Assembly: GCF_003576645.1 (NCBI RefSeq)
Contig: NC_044917.1
Coordinates: forward strand, 21,813,020 to 21,877,019
Direction of reading: 5' to 3'
From: Ipomoea triloba
Lineage: Eukaryota > Streptophyta > Magnoliopsida > Solanales > Convolvulaceae
Length of the DNA stretch: 64,000 nt
In this document: positions 22,700 through 33,410 of the stretch, in pieces
Position numbering within the stretch: position 1 is the first letter of the stretch
How the letters are laid out: every line of letters begins with the position of its first letter
Program-made: the position numbers and the translations under genes
Notes under the pieces: model-generated
The model's database searches: none
What the model saw: only the letters and a program-made list of their open reading frames with translations
What the model was told of the DNA's origin: nothing

Positions 22700-23405
22700 A
22701 TAGACAACGGTTAAAAACCGTTGTCTTTGAGATAAATTTTCTGTTGTTGAAGCCGGTGTTGTTGTAAGTCCCGCTCAAAGACAACAGTTTTTTACTATTG
22801 TCTTTTCTAGAAAAGACAACAGTTTTTTAACCGTTGTCTATTGAGTGTTGTTGAAACCGGTGTTGTTGAAAGTCACGCACATAGACAACGGTTTTTAACC
22901 GTTGTCTTTTCTAATTTTTAACCGTTGTCTATTAAGTGTTGTTGAAACCGGTGTTGTTAAAAGTCCTGAGCAAAGACAACGGTTTTTAACCGTTGTCTTT
23001 TTTATTATAGACAATGGTTTTTAACCGTTGTCTTTTGAATGTTTGAAACCGGTGTTGTTGTAAGTCCCGAACAAAGACAACGGTTTTTAACCGTTGTCTA
23101 TTGAGTGTTGTTGAAATCAGTGTTGTTGTAAGTCCCGAGCAAAGACAACGGGTTTTAACCGTTGTCTTTTATAGAAAAGACAACGGGTTTTAGCCGTTGT
23201 TTATTGAGTCTTGTTGAAATCAGTGTTGTTGTAACTCCCGAGCAAAGACAACGGTTAAAAATTGTTGTTTATTGAGTGTTGTTGAAACAAACGTTGTTGA
23301 AAGTCATGCCGATAGACAACGGTTTTTAACTGTTGTTTTTTATATATAAAACAATAGTTAAAAACCGTTGTTCTCACATTCATAGACAACAGTTTTAAAC
23401 CGTTG
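22700..23405. repeat. Left subterminal hairpin array of the CACTA element
   Basis: Repeated palindromes of the form GACAACGG-TTTTTAA-CCGTTGTC alternate with spacers containing GTTGTTGAAACCGGTGTTG and AAGTCC. Each palindrome can form a hairpin. In CACTA elements such subterminal repeats bind the transposase TnpA. Confidence 0.85.
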
Positions 23406-25581
23406 TTTTAAACCTATTTTGATTTTAAGCATAATAATATAATAAAAACAATTTATACAAACACCATCACCAAGTCTAGATACACAATGTTCAAAATACA
23501 TAAGAACTAATCACCAAGTCTAAATACTTCAATGAACAATTCCAATCACCAAGTTTAAATGTTCACAAAATTCTAATCAAAAGTATACATACTCTATAAC
23601 TTGTAGAGACTTATAATACTTGCAGCCAAGAAGTCCCAAAGCTCAAGATCTTCATATACTTTGACAACTTCTCCAATCAAGCCACAACTTACTAGTAGAT
23701 CACCATACTCACTAAACAAGAACCAAACACACTGTCAATACCATAAAGAGAAATGCATAGAGTTGCAACATAATAGACAATTACATTTTATGGGCAGCAT
23801 TGACAAATAACACACAAAGAACAATCGGAAACAAGGAAAAGAACCTCCAAATTAAATGCACAAATCCAACAACCTTCCTCAAGCACTATCGACAATTAGA
23901 ACCAAGATCAAAAGGCAACAAGAAAGATGAAGAAAATGGCAGAAATGATAGAGATTAGGGTGGCTGTGTTGTCTCCTCAATCAGCCAAAAGAAGATTAAA
24001 GAAACATAAATATATTTGTTGACTGCCCTAAATGAAGAAAGTCAAGGAAAAATAAAGAAAGGATTAGGGAGGCTATTTTCATCAAATTATCCCTTAACCA
24101 ATCAAATAATTGTGTTAGCTAGTAAATTAGGGTGACTAATTATCCCCTAATCACACCAAACTCATGGTAATTTGAAGAAGAAATCAGGAAAGTATCATAG
24201 GTAACTTGCAGCAAATTGCGAAAATTATTGAGAAATTTGAGTAAGGTGTTTTAATACAAAATTTTACACATATGTAGTCCAGCAACTTTAGAACATACAT
24301 AAAAAAATTTCATAACAATTCAAGGACTAGAAGTATTTATTTCGAATTATTTTCAAAAACTGCTCTAGAGATAAAACAAATTGTGGACAGCACACTGCCA
24401 ATGCTAGAAATGTAATTTTCTGTGTTTACTCGAATACATTTTTGACCCAAAATTTTTATGGATATCAAATACTATACGTTTAGGTTCTCCAATAAAAATT
24501 TCAAGTAAAAAGGAGTTCGGGAAGTATTTTTACCGAATTAATCCTTCGGACTGCGCCAGAAGCTAAAATACAGATCATATTTACCAATCTTGCATTCAAA
24601 AATAATAAAATGCATATAATTATGCAATATATATACATATAGATAGCATGACTCTATGTATAGTAGAAAATAAAGATGACACTCTACAGAAACCAACAAC
24701 AATGACTCTTAATTACACCTCTCAAGGTCTTATTTTAACTAATCTGCCACCTCACATTGCCTTTTAGGAAAATGATGTTTCTGTTGACAATCAAACCAAA
24801 GTTCCTATAGTCTGAACATAAGTTTAAAGCAAGGAGTTATTGATTTCTCAACAGCAAACATAACTAGGGACAATAGAAATTCAAAAACTCAGTATGTGTA
24901 AAGTGTAATAATCCCTTGTATTCAATATTTATACACTCCTGAAAATCCAGGCTTTTCCAACCAAATAAAAGTCACAAGATATTAATTTGTTTCAACAGTT
25001 TGTATCTTTACCAAATGCAATCTAGTAAATAGTTATCGCATAAAACTGGGCATCTAGAGTAACAAACAAGCACTTCCCAAATTAATACCGTACCAGGCAG
25101 AAGAGATAAAGAAAACATAAGTTGGAATGTGCTAACTATGTATTAACAAAGCAGACTCATTGAAGCAATTCGTCAAACAGCTATTAGATCCACTGAGGGT
25201 ATTGATAAAGAAATAGAAAAAAAAAATTAAGAAGGTGAAATGAAAAGGAGGATTACCAGCGGAGAAGATCGACGACGGCGGCGGAGGCGGGAGTGACGGT
25301 AGCTGAGACGCCGTGCAGAGGGAGCGACGGCGTGCTTTGGTGCGACGGCAGCTGCTTTCACACCCCTGTAGAAACCGTGTTTGCTTTAATACTAATATCA
25401 TTTTTTATATAATTATAAATTATAATGATTGGTTATATTATTATATATTTATAATCAATGATTTCATTATAAAAATTTTAGCACGAAAAATAAAATATCA
25501 AATGCATTATACCTACATTATTAAATGAGTTTTACCAAAATTTTATTATATTTCTAACATTTTAGGTCCAGAACACAATAT

Positions 25582-25690
25582 GCCAAAGACCTTGTGGTAA
25601 AGTGGCATCTGGTGTACACTAGTTATCTATTGCCTCTTAGGTCGATTTGTAGTCAAATAGGTGTTAACGCAATGTATTTGTTTTTCACAA
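25582..25690 (+). mobile_element. Diverged SINE fragment
   Basis: GCCAAAGACCTTGTGGTAAA matches the start of the SINE at 321 (GCCAAGCACCTTGTGCTCAG) and is followed by TGGCATC. The B box is degraded. It is nested in the CACTA centre. Confidence 0.4.
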
Positions 25691-25959
25691 GATATTACTT
25701 ACTGATATTTTTTCATCTTTTAAAATAAATTACATTCGCATTTTCACGAGAGACATTACTTACTGAACAAATTAAATTCATCTTATCACTGTTCAAGTTT
25801 CAGGTTAACTAAAAAATTGTACAAATCAAGTACTCATTATCTAATCACTACGAATAATTATAACAAATTCAAATTCAAAAAAAATTTAATTATACAGTAA
25901 TCACTGAAATGATTGTCAATAAGAGCATCCTTATCAATGGGAATATTTCACGGTTCTGG

Positions 25960-27015
25960 AGGGGTTTTTAAAAACCGTTGTCTTTGTAATGTTGTGTATT
26001 CAAGTGCGCTTAAAGACAACACACAAACAACAATGTTTAAATAAAACTGTTGTCTTTTTAAAAATAAAGACTGAGCAAAGATAATGGTTTTAAAAAAAAT
26101 CGTTGTCTTTGTAGTGTTGTGCATTCAAGTGTGATTAAAGACAACACAAAAATGACAACGGTTAAATAAAACTGTTGTCTTTAACAAAAAAATAGTGTGC
26201 AAAGACAACTGTTTAATAAAATCATTGTCTTTGTAGTGTTGTGTATTCAATTGCGTTTAAAGACAACACACAAACGACAATAGTTAAATAAAACCGTTAT
26301 CTTTTTAAAAATAAACACTGAGCAAAGTCAACGGTTTTAAAAAACCGTTGTCTTTGTAGTGTTGTGTATTCAAGTGTGCTTAAAGACAATACACAAATGA
26401 CAACGGTTAAATAAAATCGTTGTCTTTAAAAAAAAAGTGCGCAAAGACAACAGTTTTAAAAACCGTTGTCTTTGTAGTGTTGTGCATTAAATACGCTTAA
26501 AGACAACATACCAAAGACAACGGTTAAATAAACTATGTCTTAAAAAAACTAAGGAGTGTGCAACGACAACGGTTTAATAAAATCGTTGTCTTTGTAGTGT
26601 TGTGTATTCAATTGCACTTAAAGACAACACACAAACGACAACACTTAAATAAAACTGTTGTCTTTTTAAAAATAAAGACTGAGCAAAAACAACGGTTTTA
26701 AAAAACCGTTGTCTTTGTAGTGTTGTGTATTCAAGAACACTTAATGACAACACACCAATGACAACGGTTAAATAAACCGTTGTCGTATTTTAAAAAAAGC
26801 GCTCATACACAACGGTTCTAAAAAATCGTTGTCTTTGTGGTGTTGTCTTTTCACAAAATGCACAAAGACAACACACTAAAGACAACGGTTCGGTAAAAAT
26901 CGTTGTCTTTGGTAAAAGTGTTGCGTGAAAGACAACGGTTTTGGACAAAACTGTTGTCTTTTAAACAAACAACAACACTTTTGTCAAAAACCGTTGTCTT
27001 TGTAGTGTTGTGTAT
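25960..27015. repeat. Right subterminal hairpin array of the CACTA element
   Basis: About a dozen units of ACAACGGTTTTAAAAACCGTTGTC alternate with GTAGTGTTGTGTATTCAAG and with ACAACGGTTAAATAAA segments, giving a period of roughly 130 bp. Spacer motifs differ from those of the left array, but the palindrome core is the same. Confidence 0.85.
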
Positions 27016-27034
27016 GAGCATTTTTCTTGTAGTG

Positions 27035-27994
27035 TAAGCAGCATTCGACCCGACCAACAGCACTGACCCGAAAGCAACAAACGGTCACCCGTTATACAAA
27101 GACGACACATTGAAGAGGAGTGGTCAGCACATTGAAGAGGAGTTACTTCTCACCATCATTATCAACAGCTCTACTACTATTGAAGGCTCACCATCATTGA
27201 ACAAACGTTACAAGTCACAAAGAGTCGTTGTACCTCATGTATAAGAGGAGCCCTGTTGTAGAGGAGAGGGGGGCTTCGTTTTGGATACACAACACGAACA
27301 TATTGTACTCACTCACTCTCACTAACACACAGATCTACGTTGTGGCACCTAAACCGTGGTTGCTCACTTGTCTACTGTACTGACTACTCATTGTACTTAC
27401 ACATTACACTCAAACTATCACTTCAATAACACTCAGATGATATTCCGGTAACATATTTACCGTCACATACTGTACAAGTTTCTTAACCCTTACTACCTTG
27501 TTTAACCCATGAAATTGTGAATTCTTGCTAATCGCACGCATGAATTGAATGTTAGATCATAAATATTGTCTAAACATACAGAATAAATCTACGTGAAACT
27601 TAACTCGTAGTAGTAGAAGCATAAGTCGTGTTGATCTCCCGACATCGTTGATGCCAAGTTGTGTTGCCTCTTGAACAATTGCCTCTTGAACTGTAGATCT
27701 GCAGGTGTTAATACTGGTATTTTTCTAAGCAGTATGAGTACCATATCTTTATATAATTGTATGTCCTCATCCCATCAATGCAGGCTTTATAAAGGCATAA
27801 TGGTGGATTGGACTAAACCTAGATGTCCAATCCAACCTATAACTTGATGGGCCTAGTTCACTTGCACCACATTATTAAGGCCCACAATATATAATATATA
27901 TTGTATTGGAAAATGTCTTACAGTCTCCCACTTGGTGCAAGTACTAGCACAACTCTCATCAAAGAATAAAATACATGAATCATAGCGATACGGG
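27035..27994. other. Unclassified LTR-like sequence, no gene
   Basis: No ORF of note. GTATAAGAGGAGCC near 27240 and repeated CACTCACTC/ACACTCA pyrimidine-rich tracts resemble an LTR promoter and leader. TCTCCCACTTGGTGCAAG near 27920 resembles the flank of a copia LTR. Boundaries cannot be set. Confidence 0.3.
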
Positions 27995-28220
27995 AACAGA
28001 GACACGAAGAACAAACACCCATGTTTCGGATCCTTATGGAATTGAGGTGGGGAATCTGCCGGAAGGGTACGAGGATGCATGGGTGCTGAATCTACACACG
28101 ATTGACACCCGAGGCATGGTGGACGAGCTCCGGTGTTTGGAGTGCAAGTGAGTTGTATAATGTGATGGTGGACGGGTTGGGATATCCTATCGACAACGAA
28201 TACACCGGCGGGATCAGGTG
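27995..28220 (+). pseudogene. SURNod19 pseudogene, exon 1 left part
   Basis: Aligns with 13130-13350 of the SURNod19 gene (CATGTTTCGGATCCTTATGG here against CATGTTCCGGATCCTTACGG). The first ~400 bp of the exon are missing and LTR-like sequence adjoins. A 2-bp deletion near 28148 (AAGTGAG for AAGTGTGAG) shifts the frame in the Cys-rich segment. Element C then interrupts the exon at 28220; the exon resumes at 44963. The copy cannot make the family protein. High identity to the gene implies a fairly recent duplication. Confidence 0.9.
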
Positions 28221-29626
28221 TGATAAGTGCAAAAGACGCCACCTTTATAAGGTCGTTCCAGGATCACCTTGTGCACAATTGACGGCTTTTATGATTAATT
28301 TGGCCCTTTATTGCGTTAGAATGCTTGTTATTGTCATTGGACCGCGTTCCACGCTTTGTTAATCGTTTTGTAGGTAAAAAGATGTGCAAAAAGGCAGAAC
28401 ATGGCAACATTTCGGAGAAGGATTTACAAACCGAAGTTGGAAGGCAAAATAGGCCTTGGACGCGCGTCCAGGCCGGCGTCCAATACACACCTCTCTGAAG
28501 TTTGCTTAGCAGAACAAAAGTCTGCTATGGACGCGTAGTGGACGCGCGCGTCCATGCAGGCGTCCAATTTTTGGCCCGCAGAAGTTTGAAATCTGAGCAG
28601 CAGAAGCACAGTGGACGCGCGTCCAGCCGTGCGTCCATCGCGGAAAATTTAGCGATTGGGCAAGGTTTAAAAGGGGAACTGAGCCAATTTGCAGGGGATC
28701 CATCACACTTCAATTTTAGATCACTTTAGAATATTTCTCTCTCTAGGATTAGCCTAGAGAGATCTCTCTCAATTCACTCCACATTGCAATTCATAGGTTT
28801 AGATTAGAACTAGAGAAGAATTCCATTGTTGCAAGATTGAGATCAACATTCAAGTTCAAGTTCAAAGTTCAATTCCTAGCTAAGTCTTCATTTTAATTTC
28901 TTGTCATTACTTTTGCCTTTTGCTATTTCAATTCCAAGTATGATTAGATAGATCTTTGTGGATTTGGATTGAGCAATTTTGTATGGATATTTTTGAGCTT
29001 TGAATTGATCAATTAGGTTTTGCAATTGCTTTGATTATGAGTTTGATTGTGTGAGTGGTGATCTACTTTGACTCTTGTGTAGGAGTGATCAACCTATATG
29101 AGAGGTGTTTGGAGAAGGAGTCTCACCTACGAGAGTAGGATTACTCCTTAGCCTAGCCTAGCACGTTTCCTTCCCGCCTTCGAGAGAAGGGGGATTGGAA
29201 GGCAAATAGCACACCATGTGTTCGATAATTTGCCTCACCTAGCCTAATTGCTATGAGAATGGGACTATGGACTAGATGATAGGCCAATGACCACAAGAGT
29301 GGTGTTGGCATAGTTGTCTTGCCTCATTTTCATTATCTAAGTGTTGCTAGCCTAGTATCTTAGGAAATCAAGGATACCTATATGAGTTGCAACGTCCAAA
29401 TCCTCTTTTCCAATTGATTGTTTCCAATGTTTGTTCCTTATTTTCATTATGTCAAATGCACATTTCTTACTATGCTCGGGTTAGCTTTTAAAAACTAAAC
29501 ACTCTTGTGCTTAATCCCCTTACCGCTCAAATTCCCTCATTGCTATCCTTTGAGAACGATACTCGGGAACTTCTTCCCGTTTTAACAACTACTTCTTTCC
29601 ATCCACCGCGAAAACTACAACCATCA
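28221..29626 (+). mobile_element. 5' LTR of element C
   Basis: A 1406-bp LTR, TG to CA. Three perfect palindromes built on CGCG lie at 28457-28470 (TGGACGCGCGTCCA), 28539-28554 and 28612-28625. A TATA-like TTTAAAAG follows at 28666. Compared with the 3' LTR it keeps a 57-bp segment (with one palindrome) and about 100 bp near 29300-29420 that the other copy lost. Confidence 0.9.
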
Positions 29627-29628
29627 AA

Positions 29629-29646
29629 TGGCGCCGTTGCCGGGGA
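29629..29646 (+). other. Primer binding site of element C (tRNA-Asp type)
   Basis: TGGCGCCGTTGCCGGGGA begins 2 bp after the LTR. It is complementary to a tRNA-Asp-type 3' end, as in Athila elements, and is identical in element B. Confidence 0.85.
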
Positions 29647-29868
29647 TGGCATCGGTTTTTGAGTAGTAAGTGCCTTTGGATTAACATGAGCAAGTGTTCA
29701 AATTAGAGAGTCTAACCCCCCATTTACTTTCTATTTTTTTTTGCAATTTACTTTGCTTACGTTTTAATCTTTTTTTTTTGTCATTTCAATTGCTACTACT
29801 CTCACTTGCAACTACTTCTAGTTGCAAAACACTCTCTTGTCTTTGTGTTGATAGGTTGATCCTCTATA

Positions 29869-31827
29869 ATGTATTCTAAAGCAAGATATCAACAAGGGGA
29901 TTACTATGAGGACCAAGGAGGATATAGGCAACCAAGGGGAGGCTATAGTGATCAATTTTCTAACCCCTATGGTTATGAAGATGACGAGGACTTTAGAGCA
30001 CAATACCAACCAAGAAATCCACCACCACCTTGGGCTCGCTATGATGATCAAGAGATGGCATATGATGATTATTACCATCCAAAAAGAAACCAAAGCCATT
30101 ATGATGAACCTCAAGACCACTATCAAAATCAACATGAAGGAGACTATGAGGAATACATATCCCAAGTAGGATATCATCATGCTCCACCACAAAATCTCTA
30201 TTCACAAAATGTCTACCCTCATAACTCTTACTTCGAACAAATTCAATACTCACAATCCCCTCAAAATGAGAAATATTTCCCATACACTCAAGATGAACAC
30301 TACCTTTCATACACTCAAAATCCCCAATACCCTCCATATTCTCAAGATCATCAAGGCTATCCATACTACTCCAACCACTATGAGAATGAGGAGTACATGA
30401 TGCAACCATATGAGGAGGAAATCACGGAAGACATGAAGAACAAGATATTGGCAATGATGGAAGAATTAAAGCAAGACTTGAAGCAAGACATGGCCAATAT
30501 GAGGGAAGAGTGGAAGCAAGAACGTAGACAAAGAACCTCCTCCCTAGGGCAAGAGACGCAAGCATCAATTCGAACCTTGGAAAATCAAATGGCTCAAGTG
30601 GCCAATTGTGAAAATGAAGAAGGAGATACTCATGGTAACACCTTTGAGCCTACACGTGGGAGTGAATATGAGAATGTAGAGGAAAAAGAGAGTGTTGTAG
30701 GAAAAGAGAATAGTGAAACAAAGAAAAGGAGTGAAGAAGAAGCCCCCGTGCTTGAGGAAAACTTAATCCATGAGAAGGAAAATCAAATAAGGGTACAAGT
30801 ACAAGAGGAGAGTGATGATGATATGGAGATAGTGTGGGAGGATGAGGAGTCCAACGGTGACACCTTCGGTTTCAAAAGTGGTAACATTCTTGACCTCACT
30901 TGTGTCACTACTTTTGAGGATATATGTGCCAAATCTTGCGAAGATCATGCTTGTGATGATTGTGATGATATTGGTGTGCCTATTCATTTTGATGATGGAG
31001 TTGAAAAAGTGGTAGATATGACTAGTGAAAATAATTGCATAATTGAAGATGTTGATAATGAGGTCAATTTTTTCAACCCTTATGACTTTAATGATAGTGA
31101 TTCATTTGACTCCTTCGATGATGACGAAAATTGTTTTGATAATTGTGAAAATAATTCTTTCAATTCCATGGAGAATGATGCAATAGAGTCGTATGAGGAT
31201 AATTTCTCTAATTCTTACGATAGCAACTCTTCCAGTTCTCATGCGAACAATTCTTTCGTTTATTTAGATGGTAATGATGGTCTTGAATCCTTTACTTTTG
31301 ATGATAATGCCTTGTCAAATGAGAATGTTGATGATTTGCATGGTATGCTTTTTGATGATGATATGAATGTTGATGCTAGCTTGTGTGATTTAAATGATGT
31401 TGAGATTGTGAATTTTCTTGATAATTGCTTTGATGATGCTTTGTATATTCATAATTTGATTGGTAAAGATCGGAGTGAAGGGGTTGAAAATGAGAATGTA
31501 AAAGAAGAGGTTGAGGACAAGAAAAAGACAAGAAATGAGAGTGTTAGGGAGCAAGTTGATGAGAAAGTGAGAAATAATGAAAAAGAGTTTGGTGAAAAGA
31601 AGAAAAATGAAAAAAGAGGTAAGTTGGAAGAGAATAGCATAGTCATGGACATGGATAGTTGCCAACCTTTGGAAGAGAGTATGCTATGTATAGAATTAAA
31701 GGAGTTTGCCAATGCCCGACATTTGAGGGCATATCTTGAAGAAAGAGTGGATGGGGCAAAAGGACTTGTCCCCGTCCAAGTATGTCGGAATGAGGGCTTG
31801 AAAGTTGCGTCGGGCTACGGATGTTAA
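29869..31827 (+). CDS. Element C ORF, 652 codons, low-complexity/coiled-coil protein
   Basis: Function unknown. Residues 1-180 are rich in Tyr, Gln and Pro (for example YPHNSYFEQIQYSQSPQ), prion-like in composition. Residues about 185-245 form a likely coiled coil (MMEELKQDLKQDMANMREEW). Residues 300-540 are strongly acidic with Asp/Asn/Ser repeats and the motif MEIVWEDEE. A Lys/Glu-rich stretch follows. The C-terminus has ELKEFANARHLRAYLEERV and GLVPVQVCRNEG. The ORF of element D shares this layout, the VWE motif and the C-terminal block, so it is a conserved coding unit of pol-less elements. It may package RNA as a gag substitute (inference). A hairpin follows the stop by 11 bp. Confidence 0.75.
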   Translation: MYSKARYQQGDYYEDQGGYRQPRGGYSDQFSNPYGYEDDEDFRAQYQPRNPPPPWARYDDQEMAYDDYYHPKRNQSHYDEPQDHYQNQHEGDYEEYISQVGYHHAPPQNLYSQNVYPHNSYFEQIQYSQSPQNEKYFPYTQDEHYLSYTQNPQYPPYSQDHQGYPYYSNHYENEEYMMQPYEEEITEDMKNKILAMMEELKQDLKQDMANMREEWKQERRQRTSSLGQETQASIRTLENQMAQVANCENEEGDTHGNTFEPTRGSEYENVEEKESVVGKENSETKKRSEEEAPVLEENLIHEKENQIRVQVQEESDDDMEIVWEDEESNGDTFGFKSGNILDLTCVTTFEDICAKSCEDHACDDCDDIGVPIHFDDGVEKVVDMTSENNCIIEDVDNEVNFFNPYDFNDSDSFDSFDDDENCFDNCENNSFNSMENDAIESYEDNFSNSYDSNSSSSHANNSFVYLDGNDGLESFTFDDNALSNENVDDLHGMLFDDDMNVDASLCDLNDVEIVNFLDNCFDDALYIHNLIGKDRSEGVENENVKEEVEDKKKTRNESVREQVDEKVRNNEKEFGEKKKNEKRGKLEENSIVMDMDSCQPLEESMLCIELKEFANARHLRAYLEERVDGAKGLVPVQVCRNEGLKVASGYGC

Positions 31828-31830
31828 ACG

Positions 31831-31857
31831 GAGCGCTTCTCGGGAGGCAACCCGAGG
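31831..31857 (+). promoter_or_regulatory. Post-stop RNA hairpin of element C
   Basis: GCGCTT, then stem CTCGGG (31839-31844), loop AGGCAA, stem CCCGAG (31851-31856). It starts within a few bases of the stop codon at 31825. Counterparts with compensatory stem changes occur in elements A and D. Confidence 0.65.
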
Positions 31858-32157
31858 TTATCTTACATTTTTATGCATTTTGTTTTTGTTTACTTTTGCT
31901 TTCAATAAGTTTTGCATTAATGGAAGTTAAATTCTCTAATATGGTTTGTAGTATTGCAATGTGTTTGTTGATGGTGTAGGAAAATTGATAAATGGCTCAA
32001 AGCTAAGAGGATGATTAAAGGCAATGTACTTGAAGAGAAGCAACAAGGGAGTCTCTTTATCTCTCTTGTCTTTTGTTATTTTGCCTTTGTGCTTAGCTTT
32101 TAAAGTGTGGAAACCGGAGGTTTCTTTGTATTGCATTGCATTTGTTTGAATCATTCA
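31858..32157 (+). other. Element C 3' non-coding region, left part
   Basis: No gene. Includes AAAGTGTGGAAACC near 32102, a polypurine-like word repeated elsewhere in the element. ATTCA at 32153-32157 is the target duplicated by element A. Confidence 0.6.
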
Positions 32158-32640
32158 TGATGGAAAATTTTTAAATAAATAAAGTCCTCGCAAGTGCACG
32201 AGTCAGTTGTAGTGATAGTGTGCAAAGGCAAGGGTCGAACCCACAGGGAATTAATACGATGCAATTTAAACAAAGCAATTTAAAGACTTGAAATTAACTA
32301 ACTTAATCATTTAAATTAATCAAAAGAGATATTAAAATTAACTAGATCAAACTAACAAATGATTTATAAAACAAAATAAATCAATAATCAAGACACAATA
32401 TAAGCATGTAATTAAGTATTAACCATTGCAATTACCACACTAATTGTAATTCAAGTAGCAGCACAATTCTAAACATAATAAAATACAATGGAATGTAAAC
32501 CTCCACACAAAACAATTGCTACGTACGTACGTAATTAGGAAAAGAAAGAAAGAAGGAACCAGAACTGTAAGGCTTAATTCTTTGATGTCGAAGCTGCTGA
32601 AGAAAATTCTCTCCACCGCCAAATTGAAGGTGGACTGCAA
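32158..32640 (-). mobile_element. Partial LTR of element A (outer left)
   Basis: Matches 33411-33890 of the full LTR, starting TGATGGAAAATTTTT where the full copy has TGATAGACAATTTTT. It ends abruptly at 32640, where gag sequence begins; only AA is shared at the breakpoint. Confidence 0.85.
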
Positions 32641-33114
32641 CCTTTCCCATGCCTCATGGAATGGTTCGCCTTCAGCTTGCAAAAAGGTCGCAATTTTTCT
32701 TCTCAATTCAGCAGTTTTAGCATGGGAATAGAACTTACCAATAAACTTGTTATACACCTCCGGCCATGTCCAAAGGGATCCAGGTGTAAGAGTCATGAAC
32801 CATGTTTTTGCTGCATCTTTCAAGGTGTATGGGAAACACCTCATCCTTAGTGCATCCTCGGTCAAGTCATTCAACGGGAAGTGTTGGACTATCCCGTAGA
32901 AATCCCTGATAAAGGTAAGGGCATCTTCGTTTGCTGAACCGTGAAAAGACGGCAATTGGTTGAAGTGAACTGTCTTTAGCTCATAGTTCCTGGCTGCATC
33001 AGTAAGCACTATACAAGAGGGTGAACCTCCTACTTGGGGCCTACCGAAGTCTTTCATTAGCCTAGGATTGGGTTGAAGGTTTGGTTGAGGGTTGGGTTGA
33101 GGAAGTGCATCCAT
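32641..33114 (-). pseudogene. Element A gag, N-terminal 158-codon fragment
   Basis: The start is at 33114, reading MDALPQPNPQPNLQPNPR; it includes the retrotransposon gag domain (FPYTLKDAAKTWFMTLTPG). It is duplicated with 41101-41478 (two or so base differences in the shared 378 bp). The frame is cut at 32641 where LTR sequence follows. It shows what is hidden by the N at 41479: the gag start and leader. Confidence 0.85.
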
Positions 33115-33387
33115 TGTTGTGGTTGTTTCTTTTGGTTCAGAACTAGGTTTTCCAGAACGTAAAGTTTTTTTCTTCTTTTTTTTTTTTTATCAATGCGGTC
33201 GTCCAAAGGCATAAAATAAAAACACAAATAAACTAACTAACGAACAAATAAAATATTCAATTAAGAGTGAAAGGAAAATAGAGAAAAATTAAACAAATAC
33301 TAAAAGCACTTTTTTTTTATTAAAAAAATGAGAAAAATTAAGCAAAGGGAAAAAACAAAAACAAAAATAAATTGCACAATAAATAAT
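33115..33387 (-). other. Element A leader
   Basis: Untranslated leader between PBS and gag, AT-rich with homopolymer runs. No gene. Confidence 0.7.
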
Positions 33388-33405
33388 TCCCAGGCAACGG
33401 CGCCA
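33388..33405 (-). other. Primer binding site of element A
   Basis: Minus strand TGGCGCCGTTGCCTGGGA, five bases after the LTR end. One base differs from the site in elements B and C. Confidence 0.85.
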
Positions 33406-33410
33406 AAAAT

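Larger units (their letters stand above)
22681..27034. mobile_element. Non-autonomous CACTA (En/Spm) element
   Basis: Begins CACTACAAGAAAAATGC at 22681 and ends with its inverted copy GCATTTTTCTTGTAGTG at 27034, 17 bp perfect. The flanking triplets are CAA and TAA, a 3-bp duplication with one change. Subterminal arrays of hairpin repeats occupy 22700-23405 and 25960-27015. The 2.5-kb centre encodes no recognisable TnpA or TnpD; a GC-rich patch at 25250-25380 might be a captured exon. It resembles deletion derivatives mobilised in trans. Confidence 0.85.

Noticed and set aside
22700..27015. CRISPR-like repeat-spacer arrays
   Set aside because: Repeats are palindromic, irregularly spaced and lie just inside CACTA termini of a plant element; there are no cas genes.
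28502..28729. Short ORFs in the element C LTR
   Set aside because: They read through the CGCG palindromes of the LTR promoter region and are duplicated in the other LTR without coding features.
29993..30409. Minus-strand ORF opposite the element C protein
   Set aside because: It is a shadow of a low-complexity coding region with few stop-forming codons.
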